Of a stretch of DNA of 64,000 nucleotides, positions 11,130-23,793 are shown piece after piece. Source of the DNA: Sphagnum magellanicum (Eukaryota > Streptophyta > Sphagnopsida > Sphagnales > Sphagnaceae); assembly GCA_021904315.1 (NCBI GenBank), contig CM038924.1, positions 13,504,026 through 13,568,025 of the forward strand, written 5' to 3'. The notes under the pieces were generated by a model, which saw nothing but the letters and a program-made list of their open reading frames with translations, was not told where the DNA came from and made no database searches. Both the position numbers and the translations under genes were made by a program. How positions within the stretch are numbered: position 1 is the stretch's first letter; every line of letters begins with the position of its first letter.

Positions 11130-14100
11130 CTTAAATAAAAAAATTCAAAAAACTTGTTTATTGTAGTGAAATATCATAATTAATAATGAATTATGCCAAC
11201 TAGTAATGAAACATGATGATTACATAGTGACCCTATAATGACATAACTTTAAATAAGGTGAAATGATTAGGGTCAAGTGTTCACCTATTTCACTTTTAAG
11301 GTCCCATAGTGATTTAAGCTTATAAATTGCACATTACTTTTCGATTAGTGAAAAATGAAGATGTTGGATTTATATTATTCAAAAAATAAATTATAGGAGT
11401 ATGGTGAACTAAAAATGAATTATACCATACTTTGGAAGAAGTAAAAGATAATGGAAATGTAGAAAAATGGGTGGATAATTGGTGCAATTTAATATAAAAC
11501 ATGGTTGCAAAGGACCTAGATAACATTTTTACCAAACATCACGCAAATGAATGTTGTACTTGAGAAAGATCATGATCAAGGCATACAAGCAAATTTGTCC
11601 ATACTTTACATATCAAACTCTACTGCAAAGTCCATAGTACAAAGCAAATAGCCTAAAGTTAGAGGAGCAAGAAGCATGACCCATTGGAGAAGCACCAAAG
11701 CTTGAAGCACATACAATTCTAGTATTTTTAAACATGAGAGGAAAATGTGTACATACAAAAATAGTTGAGGAGGCAATGGATGCTTGCACTCAAGGAAAGA
11801 GATTGATTATAACAAAAGCACATGCACAACAACAACCATAGGACATCCATGCAATCTAAACATAAGAAAAAATTCAAACACATGAATTTGATGCATATGT
11901 TATTACATCCTAATCAATATTTTCAACATAAGAAGTGGAAAACAATGGATATACATAGATCCATATTATGTCTTTGGGTGAAAACACCCTAAGGGTCAAC
12001 CACTTTTCACCAAAAAAGGTGATGTATAACAAGTATCATAATATGTAATAAGCTAAAATATTGATGGCATCCTTTGACTATCCAAAACATAAACAAAATA
12101 ATTTAAAATTTACATGACAACATATTGGAGTTCAAATTTCACTTGGAATCAAAATTAATCTTGATCCAATCGTTAGATGAAGAAGAATGGATAAAAATAA
12201 TGTACATAGAGTATATAACTTATAGTTTTTTCACGACCATAAGGCCTCATGTTTGTGGTTCATGAAACATTACCAAACAAAAAAAATTGAAAAAATAATG
12301 CAATTCCCATTTATAAATCTCTTCATCTTTGATATGGTAGTGGTTTTTTCCTTTTAAAAAAATATTCTTATGCATTTATTGTTAAACAAATGCAAAATAA
12401 ACACTTTTTGAAAGGAATTTCATGCAATTTTTTTAAAATTTCTAAATTGTCCTAAATTTAATTGATGTATATGAATATCATACACCATAAAAAAAAACAC
12501 CCAATAATTCCATCCACAACCCTAGTTTTGAAATATATATACAAAATTTCAAATCCTATGATAATACGTATTATTTTGTCACAAATATACTCCATACACT
12601 CAAGTTCTTCAATGTTTGTTGGATTTTTTAAAATAATTGATTAGGTTAATTCTAAAGCTAATCAAATATATATAAAACAAACAAACGAAAATCCAAGATG
12701 TGACCATATGTTACCAAAAAAATTAATTGTAAAAAAATTAAACTTGTGACTACAATTTTGGGGGAGTTTAATGTGCTTTCACCCCTTAGGGATAACAAAA
12801 TGTGACTGTAGACCAATAATAGGAGGTACACTGATAATCATAAACCATTGCAAATTAACAATAAGCCCACGAAGTAGTTCCAAAATAGAGTATGTCGGGA
12901 TAGTTCATAATTCATAGCTTTTTGTACATTCATGGTTTGAGGATTTTTTAAGATGGAATCCAAAGTATAGGACACACCAATTGTAGTGGTAGTCATCAAT
13001 AGTAAAAATCTAACACTATGTTTTGAATTATGTTTTAGGCAGGAAGATTTTGAATGACTTCCTCTCCCATTATGTTTTTGGTACATTGTACATTGGAGGA
13101 ATTTAGAGCTTGGTCGAACTTCATGAAATATATGTGAATTTTGAAATGAATATAAAAAAATGTGGGATTTGTATTTTGCACATGTATTGTGAATATATGT
13201 GTGTAGAATTAGTTTTTGGAAGTACAAAGTTTGAGTTGATTTTTGTAGTTTATATATTAGTTTGTAGAATGTATTGGATGGAAGCACAATTTAGTTATGT
13301 AACTATATTATTTTCAAAATAAAATTTAGTATTTACTAGAACCTTTCCCTTTTATTCCTCCTTTTGATTCTTTTTGGTTCTTTCTTTCAAAACAAAATTC
13401 AAGTCATGTGTGAAATTACAAGTTCCCTCCTTAACAACAAAAGGATAAGAGTGAATGATGATTGGAGGTCCTTATCTTTTCCCCCATTTTTGGTGACAAA
13501 GTACTTCAAAGCACTCTACACTAATTGCTTAGGTCATGGCTTGTCACATGTTTTTTTTCAACATCACACATGAATTTAAAAATGTAACATAATTGATAAT
13601 TTTTTTGGAATGTTTTTAAATACCAATATGCATTATGTACATTCATGTAATATTATACTAATACTATTTATGTTGATACCAATACCTCACCAATTTGCAA
13701 TACATTTAATATATAAACCTTATTGATATTAAATTTGTAGTGATCCCCTTATACCAATTTTGTATTGGTATTGAATTTTTGGAGAAACCTTTGTACCAAG
13801 ATCAAGCTAGTATACCAAAAACATGATATCAAACCCCCATTGGATTAACAAGCTTACAATATAATTGATAACGAAACTCACCCATACATCTTATATGGTA
13901 TCTTTTTCTATTTGACATACAACCATCTCAAACTACACTTCACAAGGTGCATTGGTTTTACATTTTCCATAACTTTTTACATTCCTTAATCTCTTCCATT
14001 AATGTTCATTATCTTAAAAAATACCATTGATGTCCAATAACTTTGATAATAATCATTGGATCCATTAACTTGTCTATTATATGTAATGGAACAAATGATG

Positions 14101-14920
14101 GTGTATAATAAACCAATATTGGGTGGTTATTTAATTTAATGAAGAACTTTCAACTATAGTTCAAAAAATAAATAAAATTTGACTTGGTTTTAGTTCTAGT
14201 TCCACACATAAATGGAATCATGAATCAAAATTTGGGTCCAATTCTTGAAAATATTAATTCCAATTTTGGTTCTAAAAATCAAACTTGATTCCAATATTGT
14301 TTCAAGTGACTAACCCAAATTGGAACTAATGATTGATTACATGTTAACCTTGTTTAACCCCAATTTTAATCATGTATTTTAAAGACATGTATTCCAGTTC
14401 TAATGTTGCACAGTAATAGAAAGGTCCAATTATAGTGGTTTACACATAAACCAAATTACAACTCGTGGTTATGATTAGCCAAAGCAAGTATCTACCCAAC
14501 ACTATAATAAATATCAAAATAAGAAGTTTTTCAAAATAAAAAAATATGCAAACACTACTAGGAATTAGTTGACTAAAAACAAGAACAAAATATTTTTTAA
14601 CCATGTAAATTAATCATATATAACATACATACATATGAATATTTCATAATTGAATTGTTGGATAAGAGGAAATTCAAAAATCACCAAAATTGAAGAAGAA
14701 TGATTTCGCAAACCATTGTGTGATCTCTAGATTTATCTAAAGTCTATGGGTTCAAGCTATTCATGACATCATGACAATATCTTTTGCGCTTTAAAAATGA
14801 ATATTTCAAGCTAATTACCCGATTCCCTTTTCCTACCAACCTTACCACATTTATTTTATTTATATCACTATTTTTACTTTTACAATGTTTTTCAAATACC
14901 CTTTTAAAATATCCACCTCC
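11130..14920. other. AT-rich intergenic DNA, no gene seen
   Basis: Includes a 149-codon open frame on the minus strand (13,287-12,838). Its composition is rich in Ser, Thr, His and Asn, it has no motif I recognise, and it has no splice context, so I do not call it a gene. A stretch around 11.66-11.85 kb (+) reads like decayed coding sequence (a Gln/His-rich segment ending in several stops) but cannot be assigned. Confidence 0.5.
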
Positions 14921-14927
14921 TTCACCA

Positions 14928-15185
14928 TTATTTTTACCTCTTTTTCATATATGCTTTGAAAACTTCCCTTGCAAAGCTTTCAAAGGGAAGCTAAATGACC
15001 ATAAAACTAAAAATTAATTTAATTACATATTAAAATACATTCCATAAAACTCTAAAAATGATATACCTCTTTCTCACATGTGCTTTGAAAACTTCCCTTG
15101 CAAAGTGAAGTTAAATGATCATAAAATTAGAATTTAAAGATTAATTTAACTACTGGAGGACATTCCATTTAAAATTTTAAAATAA
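14928..15185. repeat. tandem duplication, ~129-bp period
   Basis: The phrase ctttgaaaacttcccttgca occurs at about 14,954 and 15,083. In both copies it is preceded by acctctttttca/acctctttctca and followed by aagctaaatgaccataaaa or a close variant. This gives two copies of a roughly 129-bp unit. Non-coding. Confidence 0.65.
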
Positions 15186-15902
15186 TTATATAATTTATCA
15201 ACATTAAACACTCTAGTAAGACTACTATTTACTTATAGAATTTATGATTTGACATTATAATTAATCCAAACTTTTAACCCCCAACCATGGGGTTTTTGGT
15301 AGTGTTTTTTCATTGGTGATTTATCACCAAGTGGTGACCTCCAAGAGGGTTGTGTGAACCCACCTTAGAAAATCTTGTAAAAAATCTAGTATTTTCGCCA
15401 TTCAAGTAAGGATAATAACGATCAAATTGCCAATTTAAGGGACAACAAAAAGTGGCATTTAAACACCCATCATCACCTTATGTGTGCACAATTGCTATTT
15501 CATTTGTTAAATAGGAGAGATGTAGCCATCTCCCATTTGCATTCGTGGTTAGGGAAGCCAACACCTCCCCTCTTATTTCAAACAATTTGCCATCATTGTG
15601 CTATTTTTATTTTGTCCTCCTTGCCACTCTAGTTCCTTCTTTATGTTCCTCTTTGCCATTGATCTCTTCTTCAATTCTTTGGTAGTCTAGTAACTTTCAC
15701 ATTGACAACAATCTTTCAAGTTATGGAAATTTGGGATACTGGTTTATGTGTGGGCTTCAAATGGATGCACTTTAAGCCTTTAAACAATTATGACGGACAG
15801 AAAGGGGGAGTCATTTTATGAAGGTTTAGGAGTTTAATGTGTGTTGGATTTGTGCACTTCAAGTCGCAAGCCTTAAAAAATTCATGAGGCCAAAATAATG
15901 GT

Positions 15903-16306
15903 GGCTTTGATAGAGTTGGTTGGCATCATAATGTGTGCAAGAAATCTAATGGGATTGTATTGTAACTTCTATTCCCATTTGGTAGCCCACAATAAAGTTC
16001 ATTACTTGAGCCTTAATTCCCACATTGTAATTGTGATGGAACTTTTGGATCATGAGACACTTCATTTTTTTGAGTATGTAAATTTTGAAGCTTTACACCT
16101 CAGTGGCTTTGATAGAGTAGGTTGGCATCATAATGTGTGCAAGAAATCTAACAGAGTTGTATTGTAACTTCTATTCCCATTTGGTAGCCCACAATAAAGT
16201 TCATTACTTGAGCCTTGATTCCCACGTTGTAATTGTGATGGAACTTTTGAGTCATGAGGCACTTCATTTTTTTGAGTATGTAAATTTTGAAGCTTTACAC
16301 CTTAGT
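15903..16306. repeat. perfect-looking 202-bp tandem duplication
   Basis: Two adjacent copies start with ggctttgatagagt at 15,903 and 16,105 and agree at nearly every base, so the duplication is young. The open frames inside are shadows: 202 is not a multiple of three, so the second copy is read in a different phase, which argues against a conserved protein repeat. Confidence 0.85.
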
Positions 16307-16666
16307 TCTAAAGTTTGAATTTCACCACTCATGTTGAAGTTTTGTTAATTCCCAAGTCTTGTGAGTTTTTACACTTGTGTGTTTTTTGAAGGTTTGGTTC
16401 TTATGCATTGTAATTTAGACCTCAAGATCTTTCTTTTGTGCTTTTCTTATTTCTACCCTCTAGGCTTTTCCTTATATACTTGTACCATCATGGCATCATT
16501 TATTTTGCTTTCCAATTTTAAATGGAAGTTAATTTTTGGTTGATTTGCTCCTTTTCATGTTATAACATCTAGCCACCACTTTATTATTGTGAAAATTGTT
16601 AAAGCCACACCTCCCTTTCTTCCACTTGAACCTTCCTAGCAAGAGAACTATACAAATAAATAAAAA

Positions 16667-17935
16667 ATGAGGTTAATAGGACCTTCCAAGACATTTGGGC
16701 TACAAAGTTCCCATGGGCAAAATGGCAAGTATAGAATGTGTAACCAAATAAAAAGGTGTGACAAATTTTTTTCACCTAAGTTCGATGGGTTGTATAAGCA
16801 TTGTGGTAGGAATAAGGCTTTGGTGGATACCTTTGGTTGTTGGCCTAAGGGCACAATTTATTTTGAGAATAACAACATCCACTAGAAAAAAAAAAAGTTG
16901 TTTGCCTTTTAATTTCAGACTTCATTCAATGAATGTCTTCCCATAGGTATGTGTTGGCATTGAAAGAGAGGAAAAATGCAAGAAAACCCAAATTACATCT
17001 TGCTTTCATGTTTTGAGTCAAGGTTGGGCCATGATAAAGTATGAAAGCTTGAAAGATTTGTTCATTTTTTTTGAGGTTAAAAAACAAACCCAAAAAGTAT
17101 TGAAATGATTTTTTTGTGTGGGAGATGGCTAGGATTTTGTGTGAGATTGTGGAGTGCAAAATGAGAAAGGTTTTAGGTGTTGCTAGGTACATCTCCATCT
17201 TTGTTGATGAAGTTTCTATAATTGACAACATTAGTTGGAGTGGGTTCCATGTTTATGTGCTTGAGAAATGGAAATGATTGCCCATTATATTCACCCTTGA
17301 AAAAGTGACAATAGGTGCAACTCCAACACATCTCACCCAAATGTTGTTATGTGCTATGTTGAGTTTTGGGGGTGTGAATGAAAAAGTTGTGGGTAGGAAA
17401 TTGGTGTCATTTGGGACTAATGGAGGTTTTGTGTTTACTTGTGTGTGCAATGGCATCACCACTTAGATCATTGAACATGATGTGGTTCCATTTTCTATGC
17501 CTATTCGTTGTCTTGCACACAAGACATACTTGGTTGTGAAAACTTTATTCACCTAGTCATTGGTGGACAACATTGAGAAACGCCTTGTTGGGGTATATTC
17601 TTACTTTTCTCAATTTGATAGTTTGAAATGTTGGCTTTTTGTTGGATGTGAAGGGTTTGAAGATCTTTCAAAATGTGAAGGCATAGTGGTTGTTAATGTT
17701 ATTTCATGTGAAAAGGATGTTGGTAGAATACAAGCCTTTCATTATGCAAATGTGGGCATATCGAAATGCATGTGATGTTGCAAATGTCAATATCATTACA
17801 TTGTTCGATGTTCAAATTTTTCTTGGCTTCCATTGTCTAATACCTTTGCTTGAGTTGTTGAATGGGCTTATAAAGATGGCTAAAGCTCGAGACATCACAA
17901 CTTCATCTATGTTAGAATGTGGGAACAAAAATAGG
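16667..17935 (+). pseudogene. decayed hAT-like (DUF4371-type) transposase, N-terminal part
   Basis: Broken plus-strand frames give, in order: a Cys/His finger block (YRMCNQIKRCDKFFSPKFDG, then LYKHCGRNKA), the RNase-H-like start ISIFVDEVSIIDNISW with HVYVLEKWK, LEKVTIGATPTHLTQMLL, SFGGVNEK, KLVSFGTNGG, NGITT, RCLAHKTYLVV, LVDNIEKRLVGVYSYFSQFD, and MWAYRNACDVANVN..LFDVQIFLGFHCLIPLLELLNGLIKMAKARDI. These match the transposase-like, hAT-related family with TTF/BED-type fingers that is abundant in non-flowering plants. Several stops and frameshifts make it non-functional. The frame is cut at 17,936 by another element and its C-terminus resumes at 21,523. Confidence 0.75.
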
Positions 17936-20900
17936 CATTAGAAAAAAATCGTCATTTTATAATTGTTGTATGCAATTGATTTTTAGTTACATGTGACACA
18001 TGTAATTATTAAACCCCATAGTTGCATAAGACAAGTTGTATATGATTAGCAGTTGCATGCAATAGTATGTACGTGGGCTATATATATGGTATAAATTTAT
18101 AATTTATACATTTGTATTACTCTATGGGGTTTTCCCATGGTGACACATGGCATTTGAACATTATATCAGTATTCATCATTATTAATAATTTAATAATATT
18201 TTGGCCATCGAATAAAATGTGAATCAAAATTTGACACATGTTCATTTCACCATGAAAAAAAAAGGTGTTTTGCAATTGACATTGCAACTTAATTTTTGAG
18301 TTGCACAAAACATTTGTAATTCATTGTATTTATACGTTGTGAATGCTAACATACAAGTTGCATGAATCGCAGAATTGCAATTCACTATATATATATGGTG
18401 CAACTCATTACAACTTAATTGTAACTCAATCAAAACAACTCATTTTCAACTATTATGCAACTTCATTATAACTACACCCATGATGTCATGCTGACATCAT
18501 TAATTGTCATCCACCTATTACAATTTGACATGTGGCACTATGAAGATTTTTGAACATAATTTTTTTTCAAAATATTAATCTCCATCATTCATTATGATTG
18601 TTAATGATGGACGGAGATTGTGACACATGGCATAATCAAAATTTACCACGTTACATATTAATTGTATTTTGGAAATTTAGAAAAAAAAAATTAGGTAAAT
18701 TGTACATAACCATAGGTAAAGTACATTGGTAGGATTTAAGACCTACATCTTTACATATTTACCTAGGACCTACCTACCAACCTACCTACATAGGTAGGTA
18801 AGTAGGAAAACACAAGATTAAGTGAATTAAAAAATAAAAATGAAAATTTATTTGTCTACTTAATGTTTTGCTTTTAGGTTAAACTTTTTTGAATTTGTCC
18901 TAAAATGGCACATGTATCTTAATTTGAGAACCTAAGAGAACAAATCTTCTTTATATAGTTTGTAACATGGGATTCGAAAACAAAACATATGGGTTAAATC
19001 TTTTATTTGTTCCTTAGTTGCAAATTGAATTATAATTGAGTTGCAATTATAACACTTAAATGTTAAAGGCATGTTGGATCCAAGGGGAAGGTTCCATTGT
19101 TTTTGGTCTCAAAAAAAAATTGAACCCCTCCTATTGGCACATTTGACACATTAAAAATCATTAAAATCATAATAAAAGTGAAAAAGTTGTGGCCCCCCAA
19201 AGTAGAAGGGGTCAAGAACTAAAAAAAAAACCACTTCACCATAAAGGCTAATTTTGAACATTCAAAAAATCCTTGTATATTGTTATGTTGATATTAAAGT
19301 TCAAAAAAGATTTGTAGAACTTTAGGTGGTGTTCCTATAACACTTTAAATCATTTAAAATGAATACGAAATAATAAATTATGAAGTTTGAAAATAGGAGG
19401 GGTCCAAAGAGAAAAAAGGAAAAAAAACATGTTTTGTAAGTTGGAAAACTTATTTATCTTATTTATAACTTTTTCATTGTTCTTTTTCCTTTGCATTTCA
19501 AAGATGATTCTTGGAGTTTGAGGTAAAGCTCCCATAACATTTTAAATCACTCAAAATGAAACACATATGATGAATATATAAATAATTGATGAATATATAT
19601 CCTTATTAAGTCAAAAGTAGTTATATTATAGTCATAACAAAGTTGAACATTAGTATTTTAGTAGTGGCACATTAATGGATGTATCGATTATATCAACGGG
19701 AATCATAATTGAAAACTAGTTGCAAATGTATCCCATAATGAGTGGTGGAAATGTGGACACATGGCACAATCACATGTATGTACATTATACATTAGTTGCA
19801 ACATAGTTGTTTCTTTAGTTGCACATTTACAACAATTTTAAAGTAGTTGCCACATGCAACTCCTTAAAAAGTCAAACATGGTTGATTACCAATGTATGTA
19901 CAATGTGTATAAATTATTGTATAGAAGACACATTTTCAATTAACTTGCAATTATAATACAACTAATTAATTTTTTGACGTGAAAATTTATTTATTAATAC
20001 ATCGTATTTCTAAGGGGATAATTGCATAATAGTTGTAATACCCAAAGCCTAGTTGCATAATAGTTATAATACCCACGGGATAGTTGCATATGAGTTGTTT
20101 TATGAATTTTAGTTGTAGGGTAGTGTGGTTTCAATGGACACAATTTCTCATATTGTTTGTGAAGGCCAATTATATGGTGATGTGTGGCATTTAAAAATTA
20201 TTTAAAAATTCATCATTATTAATAAATTAATAATATTTTAATCATCTAATCAAATGCAAATCAAATTTTGACACTTGTCCAATTTGTAAAAGTCAATTAT
20301 ATGGTGACATGTGGCAATTTTAAAAGCTCGTTAATTATTTATTTTTAATTAATTTGGGAGGCAGGATGGTAGGATTAGATTGATTATATAGGTTTTAAAT
20401 TATCCAATTTTGTGTTTGGGTTTAACTTTTAGGGTTGAATATCTTTCATTAGTTCATCCCAAATTTGGCATTTGGTACTTGGTATGTGAATAAGACAAAT
20501 GCACTTACTTATATAGTGTGCACACTTGGAATCTAGGGCAAAAGATATGGGATAAAAACTTAGTTGCAAATGCAACCAATGTAGTTGCAACTTACATGCA
20601 AATACTATATGTTACCTATGCCATGTACTAACCTAGTTTACCTACTAGTTAAAATACATATATTACAATTAATTTAAAAAAATAAAAAAATAATGAAAAT
20701 ATATTAATTGTTTGATAACTATATATGATTACCTATAAGATTAATAATATTATAATATAGTCACTTAACTTAGGCTGGGGAATTGGTATTTAAAGGCTAG
20801 GTAGTGTAACTTACTAACCATAAAAACGTTACTTTAATATTAACAATTAATTAGTTTAACCTTCTAGTTAATTTAACCATTTTTAATTCAACCAAATTTA

Positions 20901-21522
20901 GTTAGTTTAGTCATAGTTAGTTTAACCTCCTAAATAGTTTAGCATGATTAATTTAGCCTTCTAGTTAGTTTAACCTTCTAATTAATTTATCCTTGTAATT
21001 AGTTTAGCCATGGTTAGTTTAACTTGGGCTAATTTAAACACATTAATTTAGCCTCCTACTTGGTTTAACCATGATTAATTTACCTAAGGTTAATTTAGCC
21101 ATGTTTAGTTTAGTCAAGGTTAGTTTAAGCATCATTAATTTAACTTTCTAGTTAGTTTTTTTATCATTAACTTATTTTAGGTTAGTTTAGCCTAGGCTAC
21201 TTTATCCTAGGTTTAGTCGATGTTTAAACTTGATTAGCCTAAGTTTAACCTTAGTTAGCATAGATTTAATTTTAGTCCTAGAAGCATCATATTATAATAT
21301 ATAGCCTATGTATATATATTGGGTATATTAATTTAGGTATGTATTTGTTTAGGTTGCTAGTTTTATAACACATGTTCGCTTTGTACAACATTAATTATAT
21401 TGCTCAAAAATTATATAATATCAATTTTGTAATTGCAAGCATAACCAATCTAGTTACAAACAACAACTAGTTGCATACAATTGCATAATGATTGGTTGCA
21501 AACAATAAATTTTTTTCTAGTG
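17936..21522. mobile_element. 3.6-kb non-autonomous CACTA-like element nested in hAT relic
   Basis: The left end is CATTAGAAAAAAAT and the right end, read on the minus strand, is CACTAGAAAAAAAT, with a further tatgcaattg match at nearly the same distance inside both ends. These are imperfect terminal inverted repeats of about 45 bp. Both ends are followed by AGTTGCA-type subterminal words, as in CACTA elements, and near 18,023 it shares gttgcataagacaagttg with the MITE at 8333. No transposase is visible. Inside are repeated ggtgacatgtggcattt blocks (near 18,138 and 20,178) and a word array at 20.8-21.3 kb. No clear 3-bp target duplication is seen (agg versus tga), so the exact borders are uncertain. 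Confidence 0.55.
20815..21290. repeat. tandem words of the gttagtttaacc type
   Basis: The word ttagtttaacc/ttaatttagcc with a connecting catggttag or cttctagttag is repeated about fifteen to twenty times at 20-30-bp spacing. It lies within the CACTA-like element and is non-coding. Confidence 0.65.
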
Positions 21523-22141
21523 TGAAAACTATCGAGGAAAAATATTTTGAGGTGTTTTAACTTTCTTATGAAGTGTAACATTGATTCCTAGATTGTCAAC
21601 TCATGACAACTATGGGAATTGTGTACTCACACTATTAGGTGAAGCATGATGATGAAACAAATTTCAAATGTCACTTAAACATTTTAAGAAAACATTTTGC
21701 TTTGCCCAAGACTATTTGGTCCATAGAAAGATGGTGTGATGCTATGTTGGATGGCATGGCCTTGAACAATTAGGCACATATGTTCATTTAAACCATGAAA
21801 AATAATGTTGCACACATTAGAGAGATGGATAAGAAGGACTGCAAGCCCCTTCAGCAATTGTGGCTTCCATTTGGGGCTAGCGAGATTTTGACCTTGAAAA
21901 TGTTTGAGTGGTTTAAACTTGTTGAAATATGTATGGTTTAGGTTCTAGGGTTTGTAGAAGGTGAATGTTGTTTTAGCACATTTGCTTTTATGAAAAGCAA
22001 GGCTTGTAATCAATTTAACACACACATAGATTTGTGTGTTAGAATGTTTGAACATACTTTTTTTACTTTAGAGAACTTCACATATGATCAAGCCATTGTA
22101 GCTTGGAAGAAGAAAAAAGCCTTTAAAGTAGTTGAGGCCTA
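21523..22141 (+). pseudogene. decayed hAT-like transposase, C-terminal dimerisation part
   Basis: Read on the plus strand with stops and small frameshifts: MTTMGIVYSHY, MTMKNNVAH-like TMKNNVAHIREM, LQQLWLPFGASEILTLKMFE, FKLVEICMVQVLGFVEGECC, FSTFAFMKSKACNQFNTHID, LCVRMFEHTFFTLENFTYDQ and a final AIVAWKKKKAFKVVEA before TAG. The E.CFS..FMKSK..N...TH+ block and the following VRMF...F.LENF.YD..I..W block are the hAT C-terminal dimerisation region. Orientation and order fit the N-terminal part ending at 17,935. A stretch of the central domain is missing, so the interruption was accompanied or followed by a deletion. Confidence 0.75.
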
Positions 22142-22990
22142 GGGAATTAGGTATTTAATCCTAGTTTTATGTGTTGCTCATTCATCATGGTTCATGTTTT
22201 TTTGTTGCAAGGTTTGCAACTTGTTATTAAACATGAAATTTGGTAAAAAATTTGCATTATCTTGGAGTTGGATTCTAGGTGGGGCATTGAGGTTTATGCA
22301 TCTTTGAGGCTTTGGGTTTTTTTTGCCTTGGCTATCTATGACATTGCATTGTGTGTTACGTGTGTGTTTACAACACAAATGAAGCATGATAAACTTTTGG
22401 ATGGGTGGGCGTGGATTGACATGTTTCATTTGTGTGTCTAATGTGGGTATGTTTGTGTGTAGGCCATTTGCTTTGCAATGGGCAATGCCCTTATGGGTAG
22501 AAGTTCAAATCCCTAGGAAATGTTTGTGTGATGTTACGAGGTGCATGCAATGTACATAGCTAAAGCTTGAAAGTGGGTCTTTGAAGTTTAGTTGTGTGTG
22601 TATGGAGTTTGTGTGGTCTTTAGAATTTCTATCAATCCTCACACGTTTCAACTTTGCAACTTGGACTCCCGAATTTGTGAATTGTTTTAGCATAAAATTA
22701 CACAATGCCAAGTTGCAAGCTGGTGAAGCATGCCTAGTCAATTAGACTTTTAGCACCCCTTAAAATTTCAAAGTAGCCAAATAATACCCCCCTTAAAAAT
22801 TCCAAAGTAACCAAAAATTCCCACCTGGCAAAGTTTGAAGTGGCCAACAAAAAATGATAGCCAGAACTAACCTTCATTTTTTGACTAGTAGCCAATAAAA
22901 GCCACAATGGCAACCTTCATAAATAAATCATTACAAAAAAATCCCTGGTTCTAGGATTTAACTAATGCTGTAGAAATGGGCAGCAAACCC
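22142..22990. other. no gene seen between transposon relic and gene island
   Basis: Follows the hAT relic and may include its untranslated 3' flank. A minus-strand frame of 78 codons at 22,741-22,505 and one of 83 codons at 22,429-22,178 have no recognisable motif. At about 22,740-22,850 a ttccaaagtaacc/ttcaaagtagcc phrase is repeated about three times. Confidence 0.5.
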
Positions 22991-22999
22991 CCTGGTGGT

Positions 23000-23530
23000 T
23001 ATCACGACGGTTCTTTGATTTCATAACTACTGTTCCCTGGAAAATCAGAGAACCGGTTCTGATATTTACAACACCACCATCTAAAAGACCCCCCCCCCCC
23101 CCCAAAAAAAAAAACTCCTAATGAAAGGTCTTTGCCGGTTCTTTCATGAGAATCGTATGTCCTTTGAGCTTTTCTAAAAACCGGAACCAATGGTTCTTTA
23201 ATTTTGAGTTTTTGGGGGACCATGGCATGTCGAAAACTGGAACCGATGGTTCTTTGATTTCAGAATTTAAGGGAAAAAAAGGAGAGCCGATGGTTCTTTG
23301 ATTTTAGAATGTCCGAATAACCAAAACTGGCACTATTTTGGTGTTAGAATGTCAAGAAACTGAGACCGGCAGTTCTCTGATGGTAGAAATTAACCAGGAA
23401 CCGGAGGTTCTTTGATGATAACAATTTCAAAACCGGAACAGACGGTGCTTTGATGGCATACTTTCGAAATGGAACCGGAGGTTCTTTGATGGTAGAATTA
23501 AATAACCGGAACCGGGGGTTGTAAAACGGA
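23000..23530. repeat. AACCGGAACC..GGTTCTTTGATG minisatellite upstream of uL29c
   Basis: Eight to nine imperfect copies of a unit with core ggttctttgat (for example near 23,009, 23,193, 23,250, 23,294, 23,407 and 23,479). Most are preceded by an aaccggaacc-type word and followed by tagaa or tcagaat, at irregular 30-60-bp spacing. The aaccgg..ggttc halves are complementary, so each unit can form a small hairpin. The array ends about 265 bp before the uL29c start codon, so it lies in or next to the promoter. It also contains a run of C followed by a run of A near 23,087-23,112. Confidence 0.75.
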
Positions 23531-23690
23531 AGCAAATACCCGCACAGCACTGGCCTTCACTGTAATAGGGTAGTAGTGTATTTGGCTTCTGTCGCAACAC
23601 TAGAAAGCCGTCGAAATGAAGGGTGACCCCATACACAGCCTTATCCAGTCCCCAAGTCTGCCCACACACAGACGCGCGCGCACGCACGCA

Positions 23691-23719
23691 GAAGAAGAAG
23701 AAGAAGAAGAAGACGAAGA
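23691..23719 (+). repeat. (GAA)n microsatellite in uL29c leader
   Basis: About eight GAA/AAG triplets, preceded by alternating cgcgcgcgcacgcacg. It lies 75-100 bp upstream of the uL29c start codon, so it probably falls in the 5' untranslated leader or core promoter. Such purine-rich tracts are common in plant leaders. An upstream ATG at 23,616 opens a frame that runs through this tract. Confidence 0.7.
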
Positions 23720-23793
23720 GGCTCTCAGAGAAGAGCGCGAGTGTGCGCAGCTCCTTTGCACGATCTCGTCGTTTCTGGGGGCAACGAATAAGA

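Noticed and set aside
12838-13287. 149-codon minus-strand open frame
   Set aside because: No known motif, no splice context, composition like translated AT-rich spacer, and an overlapping open frame on the other strand.
14553-15306. Possible CACTA-type element (CACTACTAGG start, GGTAGTG end)
   Set aside because: The ends do not match each other beyond the first bases and no 3-bp target duplication is present.
1-22990. Search for tRNA, rRNA, CRISPR or bacterial-type operons
   Set aside because: No cloverleaf or direct repeat-spacer pattern was seen, and the window is clearly eukaryotic nuclear DNA.
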